Shown: positions 36,860 to 46,564, numbered from the stretch's first letter. The stretch: DNA of 64,000 bases from Acidobacteriaceae bacterium KBS 83 (GCA_000381585.1 KB906739.1:186001-250000); one strand, 5' to 3'. Translations and numbers: made by a program. The notes: generated from the sequence alone by a model not told the origin.

Positions 36860-37567
36860 TCAGAAGTGCCGCAGCGTCTCTTCCTCATGTGCCGACGCGG
36901 CAGTTGCGCGCGAGGCCTCCCGTTCGATCGAGCGGCTCACCAGGTCGCGCGAACCCAGCCCCACCGAGAGCGCCAGCGACAGGACGATGCCCCCAAACAG
37001 GATGCCGAAGGCCAAGTCAACAATCTTCTCGCCAATCCGCAAGTGATCCAGCGCCATCGCCGTCGTCAGCGCCAGCACCATCCACTTCACCCCAAGGCTC
37101 AGCAGCCGCGCATACTGCAGATTCATGTTCACCGCGCCGATCAGCACGCCGCGCGACAGGAAGCGCGCCACAATGTTGCCAACCAGCAGGATGACGCCCG
37201 CGCCAATCAGTTTCGGCAGATATTCCAGCAGCCCGACCGCAATCTCCGATTGCGATGAAGCGCCGAAGGCATCCACGCCCACCGTGATGCCGATAACCAC
37301 AAAGGTCCAGAAGACAAGGCGTGCTGCTAGGCCGGCCGGTGTCTGGTGCGGGGACCATTCCGTCACCGCCTCGGTTCCCCGGCCCAGCCTCTCATCAAAG
37401 CGAAGCGAAATCAGAATACGGCGCACTACCCATGCCAGCAGCCCTCCGATCAAGGAAAACAAAATCACTGCCAACAGAAACGCCAGGATGCCCGGCAGCA
37501 ATGAGGCGAAGCGTCCCATCGCCTGCGCCATCGAATTGCTCAGCGTATGGCCAACTTGGTTCCACAT
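36860..37567 (-). CDS. MscS-type small membrane protein (conserved TM-helix family)
   Basis: A 235-residue protein with four or five membrane segments (LLPGILAFLLAVILFSLIGGLLAWVV; LVFWTFVVIGITVGV; LLEYLPKLIGAGVILLVGNIVARFL; ALTTAMALDHL; ILFGGIVLSLALSVGLG). The repeated helix plus Gly-x-Gly ending (SVGLGSRDLVSR) is the conserved-TM-helix family, distantly related to mechanosensitive channel helices but lacking the MscS beta domain. The start at 37567 has ggagg upstream. It is the last gene of a glgE - treS/mak - glycosyltransferase operon, which hints at an osmotic function. Confidence 0.7.
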   Translation of the reverse strand: MWNQVGHTLSNSMAQAMGRFASLLPGILAFLLAVILFSLIGGLLAWVVRRILISLRFDERLGRGTEAVTEWSPHQTPAGLAARLVFWTFVVIGITVGVDAFGASSQSEIAVGLLEYLPKLIGAGVILLVGNIVARFLSRGVLIGAVNMNLQYARLLSLGVKWMVLALTTAMALDHLRIGEKIVDLAFGILFGGIVLSLALSVGLGSRDLVSRSIEREASRATAASAHEEETLRHF

Positions 37568-37614
37568 CGATCGTTCCTCCAACTTCTTGAACCCTGTTTC
37601 GTCCCCAGCACAAC

Positions 37615-38844
37615 CTAGGGATTGAAACGGTCCGGCCAGCGCCAGCGCTGCACCAGGTACGGCTTGTTTTGTTCAAAGGCGCGCTCCAACTGCTCCTGGC
37701 GCGAAACCCAGGGAACGCCGCTCTCTACCTCCAGGACGCGCGAGCCCACCCATCCCAGATACAGCGGCGCCATCGCACCCAGCAAATGGCCACGGCTCAA
37801 CGTGCGTAACCGATACGCAAGTCCAAAGTCATAGACCACGTGCGACCACAGTTCATCCGGCATACGGAAGCTTTCCAGTGGCTGACGGCTCAGCTTCTTC
37901 AGCTCCAGCAACGTCACCGGCGTCAACACCAGAGACCACAGCTCCTGCAGATTGCGCTGGCCCAGTTGAAAGGCTTCGACCATCGGCCGCGGATCAGGCG
38001 ATGTTGCCGGGGGCGCTTCGTCAGGCATCGGCTCTGCACCGCTCTCCGTCGGGGAATGCGACCCGCGCACCCGCTGCCACAAACTCGCATGACGATCCAT
38101 GTCCGCAAAGAGAGGCGCGACAATCTGCTGCAGCAGTGCCGGCAAATCCATTCCCGCCATCGGGTATTCATGGTGCACCGGTAGATATACCTGGCAGACC
38201 TTCTTCTCGCGTATCACTGCCTCGGTAGCCGGCCAAAGCAGCCCCTGTCCTGCCGCCGGCGTGCTTATGCTTTGCCGCAGCCCCGGCAGAAACCCCGCCG
38301 ATACGGCAAAGTCCTGCGCCAGCGGATAGCGGATTCGCTTGCCAAACAGCGCGCGGGTAACCGGAGCGAGGATGGCCTGGTTCAGCAGCCCATCGAAGGG
38401 CCCTGCGCGATAGAGCGGCATCGCCAGGTCGCACTGGCTCTCCCGAATGGGACGCATCAGCGCATCCACAACTGCGGGCGTGAATGCCGCGAGGTCGGGA
38501 TTCAGGATGACGCATGCGCCCGCACCCAGGGATTCCGCCTCTGCAAGCAACGCTGCATAGACCGCGGGTAGTCCCAGCCAGGGCGCGGTTGCGCTCGCGA
38601 TGGCCGCAATCTCCTTCGCCACCACCCGCACCCCCGCCCCGTCACCCAGCGTCTCAGGCGCCTCGCTCATCCCCGGCACGCACGGATACACGACCGCCAC
38701 GCGGTGTCCTACACCGCTCCATTGCGCGGCCACCGCGCGCACTCGTTCGACATTCACCACGCCAGGAAGTCCCACCACCAGCTCCGCCTGCGGAGCACTC
38801 TGGCTCGACCCTCCCGTCTCTTCTTCGACCTCTACCTTTGCCAT
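37615..38844 (-). CDS. Glucosylglycerate-synthase-like glycosyltransferase
   Basis: A 409-residue GT-A glycosyltransferase. The segment LYRAGPFDGLLNQAILAPVTRALFGKRIRYPLAQDFAVSAGFL is in the style of glucosyl-3-phosphoglycerate and mannosylglycerate synthases (nucleotide-sugar-using enzymes making compatible solutes), where the pattern P-L-T-R-A-L-(F/Y)-G-(K/R)-R-(V/I)-R-x-P is conserved. Upstream, VILNPDLAAFTP supplies the acidic donor-site residues in place of a classic DxD. The C-terminal 160 residues are an extra helical domain. It lies 28 bp after the treS/mak fusion. Substrates are inferred only. Confidence 0.65.
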   Translation of the reverse strand: MAKVEVEEETGGSSQSAPQAELVVGLPGVVNVERVRAVAAQWSGVGHRVAVVYPCVPGMSEAPETLGDGAGVRVVAKEIAAIASATAPWLGLPAVYAALLAEAESLGAGACVILNPDLAAFTPAVVDALMRPIRESQCDLAMPLYRAGPFDGLLNQAILAPVTRALFGKRIRYPLAQDFAVSAGFLPGLRQSISTPAAGQGLLWPATEAVIREKKVCQVYLPVHHEYPMAGMDLPALLQQIVAPLFADMDRHASLWQRVRGSHSPTESGAEPMPDEAPPATSPDPRPMVEAFQLGQRNLQELWSLVLTPVTLLELKKLSRQPLESFRMPDELWSHVVYDFGLAYRLRTLSRGHLLGAMAPLYLGWVGSRVLEVESGVPWVSRQEQLERAFEQNKPYLVQRWRWPDRFNP

Positions 38845-38872
38845 GGCACTTCTTCAGATTTCCTTCGTCAAT

Positions 38873-41800
38873 CTATCGCAGCGGCAATGCAAGAATCCCC
38901 GCCAGCGGAATTCGTATCCAGGCAGGCCGGTTATTCAATTCATACATCAGCTCGTAGAGTGCCTTGTCGAGCACATAAATCTCCAGTAGCTGTTCGAATG
39001 CCTCTGCCGGTGTCGGCACCAGCACCACACCTGCGGCTCTCATGGTAAGCCTGTACGCGTGCAGAAAGGCGCTGCACACAGATTGCTCCCACAGCCGTGC
39101 CCACGGTTCCAGCCGATCGGCGTCACCCGGCCGGCGAGTCAATACACGCATCAGCTCTGAATAGGCCGCATAGCTGAACGAGCGCAGCATTCCGGCCACA
39201 TCCTTCATGGGCGACTGCTTCGCGCGCCGCTCCATGAGCGACCGTGCCGGCTCGCCTTCGAAGTCCAGAATTACAAAATCGCCGCGCGACCGCAGCACCT
39301 GCCCCAGATGGTAATCCCCATGCACCCGCGTGCGCAGGCCCGAAGTGGAGAGATCGCCCACACGCCCCAACCGTTCGGCAACGCGCCGACGCCGGCTCAG
39401 CACCAGGCCGCTCATCTCCTCAACCTCCGCGGGTAGCCGCGACAGGTTCTGTCGCAGCGCATCGAAGGCCGCATTCGCGTGCTCGGAGAGGGCCGCGCGC
39501 AGCACCGACAGTTCTGCCTCCGTCATTGGCTCCGGCGCGAACGCCTCGTCCTTTGTGGGCTGCGCCAGCGCGAGGTGCATTTCTGCCGTGCGCCGTCCCA
39601 GAAGTGCAGCGGCATCCAGGTATGTCCCCACGTGTTCCCGGGTCCAGTCGCTCTCCGGATGTTCGCTTAGCTCCGTGAGCGATACATGCGATCGCGGGAA
39701 ATGCTCCTCTGGCATCGGAATGACCGACACCTGTTCGAAATAGCGCTGCAGTTCCTCTAGGGTCCATTCCCAGCCATCTCCTTCGTTTGGCACCAGGCCC
39801 TGCAACATCGCGAACGTCGACTTCGCGGTCTCATCCGCCGCGCGCCCTACCGGTTGGTACTCCACCTCCCCACCAAAGGGCGCAATCGCGCGAAATCCGC
39901 TGTGCTCGGTCAGATAGCGTCCAATCTCCGTGTCAGGATTGGGTCCTGGCTGTTGACGGCGAAACAGCTTCAGGATCAGACGGTTTCCAAACATGATCGA
40001 GGTGTTGCTCTGCTCGGCCGAGCCGCGCCGCGGTTCGAGCATCTCTTCGCCGCGTAACTCCGCAAAGTTCGCGCTCGGCAGCCCGCGGACCGTTCCATGC
40101 TGCATTGCGAGTTCGCCCGACCTGCCGACCAATGCCAGAAGTTCGCGCCCGGCCTCGTCGTCAAACATCGCATCGTGCAGATAGCCGCTTCCGTCCGGAG
40201 TCGTGACCGCGGCCAGCACAGCCGCGCCGTGACTCCTCGAGATCGCCTCTCCCGCCGCTCCGATGCTGACCGCCAGCGGAACAAAATACGTGTCGCGGTC
40301 GCCGCCGCCATAGGTGACCTCGATCAGCGCCAGCGCGTGGTCGCCCATCCGTCCCCAGTCGCTGATCGTCGTCGTCGTGATCTGCCGCGACTTGCCGCCG
40401 AACCAGCGCTGTTTGAGCAGAAATGCCGGCAGCCACTCCTGCTCCAGGCGATCCCGCCCTGCTCCGGCGAGCACCGTCTTCCAGTCCGCCGCATGCTGGA
40501 GCCGAAGCGCAGCATCCCTGGGAACCTCAGGCTCCTCCGGCTCCAGTTCACCCTGCAACTCCAGCCACAGGAAACCGTACTGGCTCAGCGTGATCGCATA
40601 CGGCGTCTTCTCGATCTTCGGAAACTCGACATAACCCAGCATCTCCACCGGCCGAAGTCCCGCGTACTCGGAGAGGTCCAGTTGTGCCGGTTGCGGAAAA
40701 CGCGACAAATTCGCCACGCACAGCACGCGCTCATCGCCTTCCTCCCGCACATACGCGAGCACCTTGCGGTTCGACGGATGCAAGAACTTGAGCGAGCCGC
40801 GGCCAAAAACGCGGAAGAGCTTGCGCAGCGCAATCATGTTGCGCATCCAGCTCAACAGGCTCGAAGGATCGCTCTGCTGTGCCTCGACATTGATCGCTTC
40901 GTAGCCCCACACGGGATCCATCACCACCGGAGAAAACAGCTTGGCCGGAACCGCCCGGCTGAATCCCGCATTACGATCTCCGGTCCACTGCATCGGCGTG
41001 CGCACTCCGTTGCGGTCACCCAGGTAGATGTTGTCTCCCATCCCGATCTCATCGCCGTAGTAGAGAATCGGCGTGCCCGGGAAAGAGAAGAGCAGGCTGT
41101 TCAGCAGCTCAATCCGCCGCCGGTTGTTGTCCACAAGAGGTGCCAGCCGCCGCCGGATTCCGATATTGATACGCATCCGGGGATCGGCACTGTAGGCGAA
41201 ATACATGTAGTCGCGCTCTTCATCGCTCACCATCTCCAGCGTCAGCTCGTCGTGATTGCGCAGAAAAATTCCCCACTGGCAGTTATCCGGAATGCCCGGC
41301 GTCTGTGCCATGATTTCCGTGATTGGCAGCGCATCCTCCTGCCGCAGCGCCATGTACATCCGCGGCATGAGCGGAAAATGGAACGCCATGTGGCACTCGT
41401 CGCCGTCACCGAAGTAAGGCCGCACATCCGCCGGCCACTGGTTGGCTTCGGCCAGAATCACGCGGCTCTCGTAATCCTTGTCGATGGCGGCGCGGATGTT
41501 CTTCATCACCGTATGCGTCTCGGGAAGGTTCTCGCAGTTGGTTCCGTCGCGCTCCACCAAGTACGGAATCGCGTCGATGCGCAGGCCGTCCACGCCCATG
41601 TCCAGCCAATACCGCATGATGTTCAGCACCTCTTCCATCACCAGCGGATTGTCGTAGTTCAGATCCGGCTGATGAGAGAAGAAGCGATGCCAGTAGTACT
41701 GCTCGGCCACCGGGTCCCAGGTCCAATTGGATTTTTCGGTATCGGTGAAGATGATTCGCGCGTCCTTGTAGAGCTGGTCGTCGTCGGTCCACACGTAGTA

Positions 41801-42196
41801 GGCGCGTTCCGGCGATCCCTTGGGCGCGTGACGCGCGCGCTCGAACCACGGATGCTGGTCCGAGGTATGGTTCACCACCAACTCCACCATCACCTGTATG
41901 CCGCGCTCATGTGCAGCCGCCAGGAACGCTTTGAAGTCATCCAGCGTCCCATAGCTCGGATTGACGTTCATGTAGTCCGAGATGTCGTAGCCGTCATCCC
42001 GCAGCGGCGACGGGAAAAATGGCAACAGCCACAGGCACGTAACCCCGAGGTCCTGGACATAATCCAGCTTCTGCATCAGTCCCGCAAAGTCCCCGATGCC
42101 GTCGTTGTTGCTGTCCATGAACGCCCGGACGTGCAGTTCGTAGATGACCGCATCCTTGAACCACAACGGATCTGCCATGCTGCCCGCTTGCTTCAA
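38873..42196 (-). CDS. Trehalose synthase/maltokinase fusion
   Basis: A 1107-residue two-enzyme protein. The N-terminal GH13 trehalose synthase (residues about 10-560) interconverts trehalose and maltose; the nucleophile is in DGLRIDAIPYL, the acid in ILAEANQW and the stabiliser Asp in FLRNHDEL. The C-terminal maltokinase (from about 590) has LLKQRWFGGKSRQI, the kinase catalytic VHGDYHLGQVL and ILDFEGEP. Together they make maltose-1-phosphate for GlgE, encoded 9 bp upstream on the same transcript. The start is TTG at 42196 with aggag at good spacing; ATG at 42178 is an alternative. Confidence 0.92.
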   Translation of the reverse strand: MKQAGSMADPLWFKDAVIYELHVRAFMDSNNDGIGDFAGLMQKLDYVQDLGVTCLWLLPFFPSPLRDDGYDISDYMNVNPSYGTLDDFKAFLAAAHERGIQVMVELVVNHTSDQHPWFERARHAPKGSPERAYYVWTDDDQLYKDARIIFTDTEKSNWTWDPVAEQYYWHRFFSHQPDLNYDNPLVMEEVLNIMRYWLDMGVDGLRIDAIPYLVERDGTNCENLPETHTVMKNIRAAIDKDYESRVILAEANQWPADVRPYFGDGDECHMAFHFPLMPRMYMALRQEDALPITEIMAQTPGIPDNCQWGIFLRNHDELTLEMVSDEERDYMYFAYSADPRMRINIGIRRRLAPLVDNNRRRIELLNSLLFSFPGTPILYYGDEIGMGDNIYLGDRNGVRTPMQWTGDRNAGFSRAVPAKLFSPVVMDPVWGYEAINVEAQQSDPSSLLSWMRNMIALRKLFRVFGRGSLKFLHPSNRKVLAYVREEGDERVLCVANLSRFPQPAQLDLSEYAGLRPVEMLGYVEFPKIEKTPYAITLSQYGFLWLELQGELEPEEPEVPRDAALRLQHAADWKTVLAGAGRDRLEQEWLPAFLLKQRWFGGKSRQITTTTISDWGRMGDHALALIEVTYGGGDRDTYFVPLAVSIGAAGEAISRSHGAAVLAAVTTPDGSGYLHDAMFDDEAGRELLALVGRSGELAMQHGTVRGLPSANFAELRGEEMLEPRRGSAEQSNTSIMFGNRLILKLFRRQQPGPNPDTEIGRYLTEHSGFRAIAPFGGEVEYQPVGRAADETAKSTFAMLQGLVPNEGDGWEWTLEELQRYFEQVSVIPMPEEHFPRSHVSLTELSEHPESDWTREHVGTYLDAAALLGRRTAEMHLALAQPTKDEAFAPEPMTEAELSVLRAALSEHANAAFDALRQNLSRLPAEVEEMSGLVLSRRRRVAERLGRVGDLSTSGLRTRVHGDYHLGQVLRSRGDFVILDFEGEPARSLMERRAKQSPMKDVAGMLRSFSYAAYSELMRVLTRRPGDADRLEPWARLWEQSVCSAFLHAYRLTMRAAGVVLVPTPAEAFEQLLEIYVLDKALYELMYELNNRPAWIRIPLAGILALPLR

Positions 42197-42205
42197 ATCG
42201 TTCTC

Positions 42206-44278
42206 CTACTTGCGAATTTCAAACACATGCGCGGGCACCTCATAGGGTCGCAACTCCACGTAATTCCGCGACCCCTGCCAGCGATATCCGCGATTGGCCA
42301 GCAAATCGAAGACACCGAACGTTGCCCCATCCTTCAGCCCCAGCGACGCCAGATCGAGCGTTACATATCCCGCCTGCGTGTTCACCGGGTCGAGGCTGAC
42401 GACCGTTAACACGACATCTGAACCATCCGCCGTCGACTTGCTGTAGGCCATCACCTGCGGGTTGTCCGTTGGATGAAAGACCAGGTTCTCATTGCGCTGC
42501 AACGCCCGGTTCGCTCGCCGCGCCTCATTCAGCAGCGTGATCAGCGGACGTAGCGAATTCGGCGCCTCGCGGTTCCAGCGCTTGATCTCGTACTTCTCAC
42601 TGTTCAGATACTCCTCGCTGCCCTCCTTGAAGCGGATATTCTCTCCCAGCTCAAACGCCGGCCCATACATGCCGTAGTTCGAGGAGAGTGTCGCCGCCAG
42701 CACCAATCGGCTCTTGAAGGCATTCGGTCCGCTGGTCTGCAATCCAAAGGGCAGAATATCCGGCGTGTTCGGCCAGAAGTTCGGCCTCATGTACTCGGAG
42801 ACCTCCGTCTTTGTCAGCTGCGTCATGTACTCGGTCAGCTCGGCTTTGGTGTTGCGCCAGGTGAAGTAGGTGTAGCTCTGCGTATAGCCGAGCTTGGCCA
42901 GCCGTTCCATCACCCGCGGCCGCGTGAACGCCTCTGCCAGGAAGATCGTGTCCGGATACACCGCCTGCACCTCGGCGATCACCCACTCCCAGAAAGGAAA
43001 TGCCTTGGTATGCGGATTGTCGACGCGGAAGATGCGCACATTTTTCTCCGCCCAGAACATGAAAACTTCCTTCAGCGCATCCCACAGCCCTTGCCAGTCG
43101 CTCGATTCGAAGTCCAGAGGATAGATGTCCTGGTATTTCTTCGGCGGATTCTCCGCATATTGAATGGAGCCATCCGCACGCTTCTTGAACCACTCCGGAT
43201 GCTCCGTCACCCAGGGATGATCCGGTGCGCACTGAAAGGCGATGTCCATCGCCAGCTCCATCTTGCGCTCGCGAAGCTGCTCGATCAGATATTCAAGGTC
43301 CGCAAACGTCCCGAGTTCCGCCAGGATGGCGAGATGTCCGCCCTCCTTCGCGCCAATTGCCCACGGGCTGCCCACGTCGCCCGGCTTCGCCTCCGTCGTA
43401 TTGTTCTTCCCCTTGCGAAAACTCCGGCCAATTGGATGAATTGGCGGCAGATAGAGCACATCGAAGCCCATCTCCTCAACATAATCGAGCTGAGCCGCAA
43501 CATCGCGCAGCGTGCCATGCTGTCCCGGCTTACCCCACGAGCGGGGAAACAGCTCGTACCAGCTTGAAAAGCGTGCCCGCTCCCGGTCCACCCACACGCG
43601 CAGCGTGCGCTCATAGCGCGTCTGCATCTCCGTCTCCGGATTCCGGTTCACAATTGCGAGCAGCGTCCCATCGAACGCCGCGGCAGTCGAACCGCCGCGC
43701 ACCTTCTCCGCAAACGCCTTCAACTGCGCTGCTTCCTCCTTCGTCGCGCGCTTTGCCGCCGCTTCAATCAACAGGGCGCCCGTCTTCAACGGAAGATCGA
43801 GATCCTGCCCCGCATCCTCTCGTTTCTTCAGTTCCGAGCGCCAGGTCTGAAAATGATCCACCTCGCCAACCACGGTGTACTCATGGAAGCCCATCTGGTC
43901 GACAACGAAACTTGCTGTCCAGTGGTCATTGCCCAACGCCGTCATCTCCTCGGTGCGCCACTCCGTCTCGTCCGCCCGGCGGTACAGCAGATGCGCTCGC
44001 ACCATATCGTGCCCATCGCCAAAGACGTCCGCCTCCACGCGCACGCTATCGCCTACAACGCGCTTCGCGGCAAACCGTCCGCCGTCGATCTGTGGCTTTA
44101 TTCCCTCCACCACCACGCGGCTCCGTCCATTCGCCGGTTTCGTCAATGGTGTTTCCGATGATTTCGTTTTCGCCGCGTTGGCCGGTCGCTTCGCAGGTGC
44201 CTTCGCTCCTGCGGTGGATTTCTTCGTTGCGCTCTTTTTCTCTTTCGCGGGGACCTCAATCGGCATCTCGTTCGTCAT
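42206..44278 (-). CDS. glgE: Maltose-1-phosphate maltosyltransferase (GlgE)
   Basis: A 690-residue GH13 enzyme that extends alpha-1,4-glucan with maltose-1-phosphate. An N-terminal Lys/Ala-rich tail of about 45 residues (KKSATKKSTAGAKAPAKRP) is followed by the N-terminal domain, then the catalytic barrel. Seen here: YLPPIHPIGRSFRKGKNN, the nucleophile Asp in RVFRVDNPHTKAF-like FRVDNPHTK, and the acid Glu in IFLAEAFTRP. The start is uncertain within a few codons (44287, 44278 or 44266). No glgB or glgC is in the window. The partner treS/mak follows after 9 bp. Confidence 0.92.
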   Translation of the reverse strand: MTNEMPIEVPAKEKKSATKKSTAGAKAPAKRPANAAKTKSSETPLTKPANGRSRVVVEGIKPQIDGGRFAAKRVVGDSVRVEADVFGDGHDMVRAHLLYRRADETEWRTEEMTALGNDHWTASFVVDQMGFHEYTVVGEVDHFQTWRSELKKREDAGQDLDLPLKTGALLIEAAAKRATKEEAAQLKAFAEKVRGGSTAAAFDGTLLAIVNRNPETEMQTRYERTLRVWVDRERARFSSWYELFPRSWGKPGQHGTLRDVAAQLDYVEEMGFDVLYLPPIHPIGRSFRKGKNNTTEAKPGDVGSPWAIGAKEGGHLAILAELGTFADLEYLIEQLRERKMELAMDIAFQCAPDHPWVTEHPEWFKKRADGSIQYAENPPKKYQDIYPLDFESSDWQGLWDALKEVFMFWAEKNVRIFRVDNPHTKAFPFWEWVIAEVQAVYPDTIFLAEAFTRPRVMERLAKLGYTQSYTYFTWRNTKAELTEYMTQLTKTEVSEYMRPNFWPNTPDILPFGLQTSGPNAFKSRLVLAATLSSNYGMYGPAFELGENIRFKEGSEEYLNSEKYEIKRWNREAPNSLRPLITLLNEARRANRALQRNENLVFHPTDNPQVMAYSKSTADGSDVVLTVVSLDPVNTQAGYVTLDLASLGLKDGATFGVFDLLANRGYRWQGSRNYVELRPYEVPAHVFEIRK

Positions 44279-44439
44279 CCTCTCCATCTCATGTGTCTGC
44301 CGCCGAAGCAGCCATTCTCTCTCATGCAGAGCGGTCTCCACTCCGCCACTCCTATCAGGATGCACATCAGCGCCCTTGTGTTCGCTGACGCGTTTCCGAA
44401 GTGTTCGCTACAGCATTTCGCTGTCGCATCCCCGCGATC

Positions 44440-45831
44440 TCATTTCTCGAAGTGCCCCCACAAAGTATTCAGCGATTCCGCATATGCCGGGTGTGCGAAA
44501 ACTGCATCCTGGAGCACGCTGTAGCGGAGCTTTCCCATGATCGCCAGTTCAATCATGCTCATCAATTCGCCGCCCTCGGGCGCCAGAATCGCCGCGCCGA
44601 GAATCTCCTCGGTCTCCGCATCGACCACTGCCTTCAACATGCCGCGCGTCTCGCCCGTCTCCGTCGCGCGCGCAATCGAGGTCACCGGCATGCGCGCCAC
44701 CTTGATCTTCCGTCCGTTCTTGCGCGCCTCGGCCTCCGTCATTCCCACGCGGCCCAGTTGTGGATCCATATACACGACATAGACCGTTGTGCGATCGCTC
44801 GTCTTTCGCTTGCCCTTGCCCCCGGGCGCAGCATTGAGGATCAGGTTGTCGCGCAGTATCCGGTAGTCGTCATAGGAGACATGGGTAAACGCTGGGCCGC
44901 CCTTCACATCGCCCACCGCATAAATGCCCGGCACATTCGTGCGCAACTCGTCATCCACCGTGATGTAGCCCTTGCCATCGGTCTGAACGCCGGCGGCTTC
45001 GAGATTGAGCTCCTTCGTACTCGGGGAGCGGCCCACCCCAACGAAAAGATGCGAGCCGGAGATGCTCTTCCCGCCCTCCAGATGGACAGTTGTCAGCACT
45101 TGGCTCCGTTCAACGCGAACAGCCTGAGCGCCAGTCTCGATCGTCAGCCCATCCTCGCGCAGAATGGCTTCGATTGCCTCAGAGATATCCGCGTCCTCAC
45201 GGCCCAGCACATGCTTTCCACGCTCGATCAACGAAACCTCGCTGCCGAAGCGCCGGAACATCTGTCCGAACTCCACCGCCTCATACCCGCCGCCCAGAAT
45301 CAGCAGGTGTTCGGGCACGGCGCCGAGTTCCATCAGGCCGACGTTATCGAGAAACGGGACGTCACTGAGTCCCTCCAGCTTCGGCACCGTCGGATGATCG
45401 CCCGTGTTGATCACGATGGTCTCCGCCGTCATCCTCCGCTCTCCGCCGCTTTTCAGCGCAACTGCGATCTCTTTGGGCGCCACAAACCGTGCCTCACCCC
45501 GCACCAACTCGGGCTGTCCGCTGGCAAAACGCGCTTCGTTCGATCTGCGAAACTGCTCAACAATCTTCCGTTTGCGTGCCCGTACCTGTTCAAGGTTCAC
45601 GCGCACCGCGCCCAACTCAATACCAAGCTCTGCCGCATGGCGCGCCTGCCAGGCGCGTTGCGCGCTCGCCACCATGGTCTTGGTCGGTGTGCAGCCGTAG
45701 TTGATGCAGGTTCCCGCCACCTCCGCGCGCTCGATCAACGCGACGCGCTTGCCCGCCTTCACAAATTCGGAGGACAACGGATTCCCCGCCTGCCCCGATC
45801 CCAGGATCAACACGTCATACTGATCTGCCAT
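44440..45831 (-). CDS. FAD-dependent disulfide oxidoreductase, mercuric-reductase-like
   Basis: A 463-residue flavoprotein of the dihydrolipoamide dehydrogenase/mercuric reductase family. It starts with the FAD motif DVLILGSGQAGNPL and the redox pair GTCINYGCTPTKTM (CxxxxC). The NAD motif ILGGGYEAVEFGQMF and the C-terminal active-site stretch VFAHPAYAESLN (His) are normal. It lacks the N-terminal metal-binding domain of true MerA and the C-terminal Cys pair, and no mer genes are nearby, so the substrate is open. The ATG at 45831 (MADQYDV) has gagga upstream; the longer frame overlaps the DUF4126 gene. Confidence 0.85.
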   Translation of the reverse strand: MADQYDVLILGSGQAGNPLSSEFVKAGKRVALIERAEVAGTCINYGCTPTKTMVASAQRAWQARHAAELGIELGAVRVNLEQVRARKRKIVEQFRRSNEARFASGQPELVRGEARFVAPKEIAVALKSGGERRMTAETIVINTGDHPTVPKLEGLSDVPFLDNVGLMELGAVPEHLLILGGGYEAVEFGQMFRRFGSEVSLIERGKHVLGREDADISEAIEAILREDGLTIETGAQAVRVERSQVLTTVHLEGGKSISGSHLFVGVGRSPSTKELNLEAAGVQTDGKGYITVDDELRTNVPGIYAVGDVKGGPAFTHVSYDDYRILRDNLILNAAPGGKGKRKTSDRTTVYVVYMDPQLGRVGMTEAEARKNGRKIKVARMPVTSIARATETGETRGMLKAVVDAETEEILGAAILAPEGGELMSMIELAIMGKLRYSVLQDAVFAHPAYAESLNTLWGHFEK

Positions 45832-45866
45832 CGCGTCCTCGCTCTCTCGCCGCAAAACTCTAATGC

Positions 45867-46355
45867 TTAGAAGCGCGACACAGCGAACAGCGCCAGCAGA
45901 ATCGCCGTGGCATCCTCGAGGAGTGCGATAGGCAAATCCTTCACGCCGTGACTGGTGATCGTGCGTCGCAGCCAGTAGCCCGCGTACGACCCCACCACAG
46001 CGGCCGCTCCAGCTACCACTGCAGGAAATACCCAGGGCATCCCGGCAGCCAGCGCCAGCGCGCTGCCGCACAGCGCACCCAGCACGAACCGCCCACCAAG
46101 CGACGGCGCCTGGATGCGTGGCGGAACAAAGGCCGTCTTGTCCGCGATGAGCTCGCCAATCGCCAGCACAACGAACAGATACATCGCGATCGGCGTTCCG
46201 AGAAAGCTCAATCCAGTCCCGCCAAGGTGCAGCCATCCCAGATGCGGCCAGCCTCTCTGCGCGACAATCGTGACCACCGCAATCCCGGTCATCGAGCGCA
46301 AGCCGCTCGCGCCTCCAATCACTATGCAAATAAGAAACAGAATTGTTTCCGTCAT
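45867..46355 (-). CDS. DUF4126 membrane protein
   Basis: A 162-residue integral membrane protein with four or five hydrophobic segments (ILFLICIVIGGASGLRSMTGIAVV; TPIAMYLFVVLAIGELIADK; FVLGALCGSALALAAGMPWVFPAVVAGAAAVVG; LEDATAILLALFAV). The motifs SGLRSMTG, GELIADKT and PSLGGRFVLGA identify the DUF4126 family, function unknown. It ends 35 bp before the flavoprotein start on the same strand, so the two are probably co-transcribed. Confidence 0.75.
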   Translation of the reverse strand: MTETILFLICIVIGGASGLRSMTGIAVVTIVAQRGWPHLGWLHLGGTGLSFLGTPIAMYLFVVLAIGELIADKTAFVPPRIQAPSLGGRFVLGALCGSALALAAGMPWVFPAVVAGAAAVVGSYAGYWLRRTITSHGVKDLPIALLEDATAILLALFAVSRF

Positions 46356-46564
46356 CGTGCTGTCGTCCTCATTAGAAAGTGAAAGAATGCCTCCGCTTTA
46401 ACAGAAGGGGAGCCGGTCTGTCGCGTGGCCACAGTTGCAGTCAGGCTTCTTTCATAAGAAAAAAGCCTACATCGCTGATCTTGGATACCTGACACCCAAC
46501 TTGCTTCTGCTCTAGAATGCGCCAGCCGGGCGCTCCGCTGCCAGCGCACTTCATCAAAAGACTG

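Noticed and set aside
40097-42409. A 770-codon open frame on the plus strand
   Set aside because: It is fully antisense to the treS/maltokinase fusion, has low-complexity Arg/His-rich content and no domain likeness. Long antisense frames are expected in GC-rich coding DNA.
46379-46560. A possible structured RNA between DUF4126 and the GT2 gene
   Set aside because: Only one imperfect AT-rich hairpin is visible, with no second conserved element. It does not amount to a recognisable RNA.
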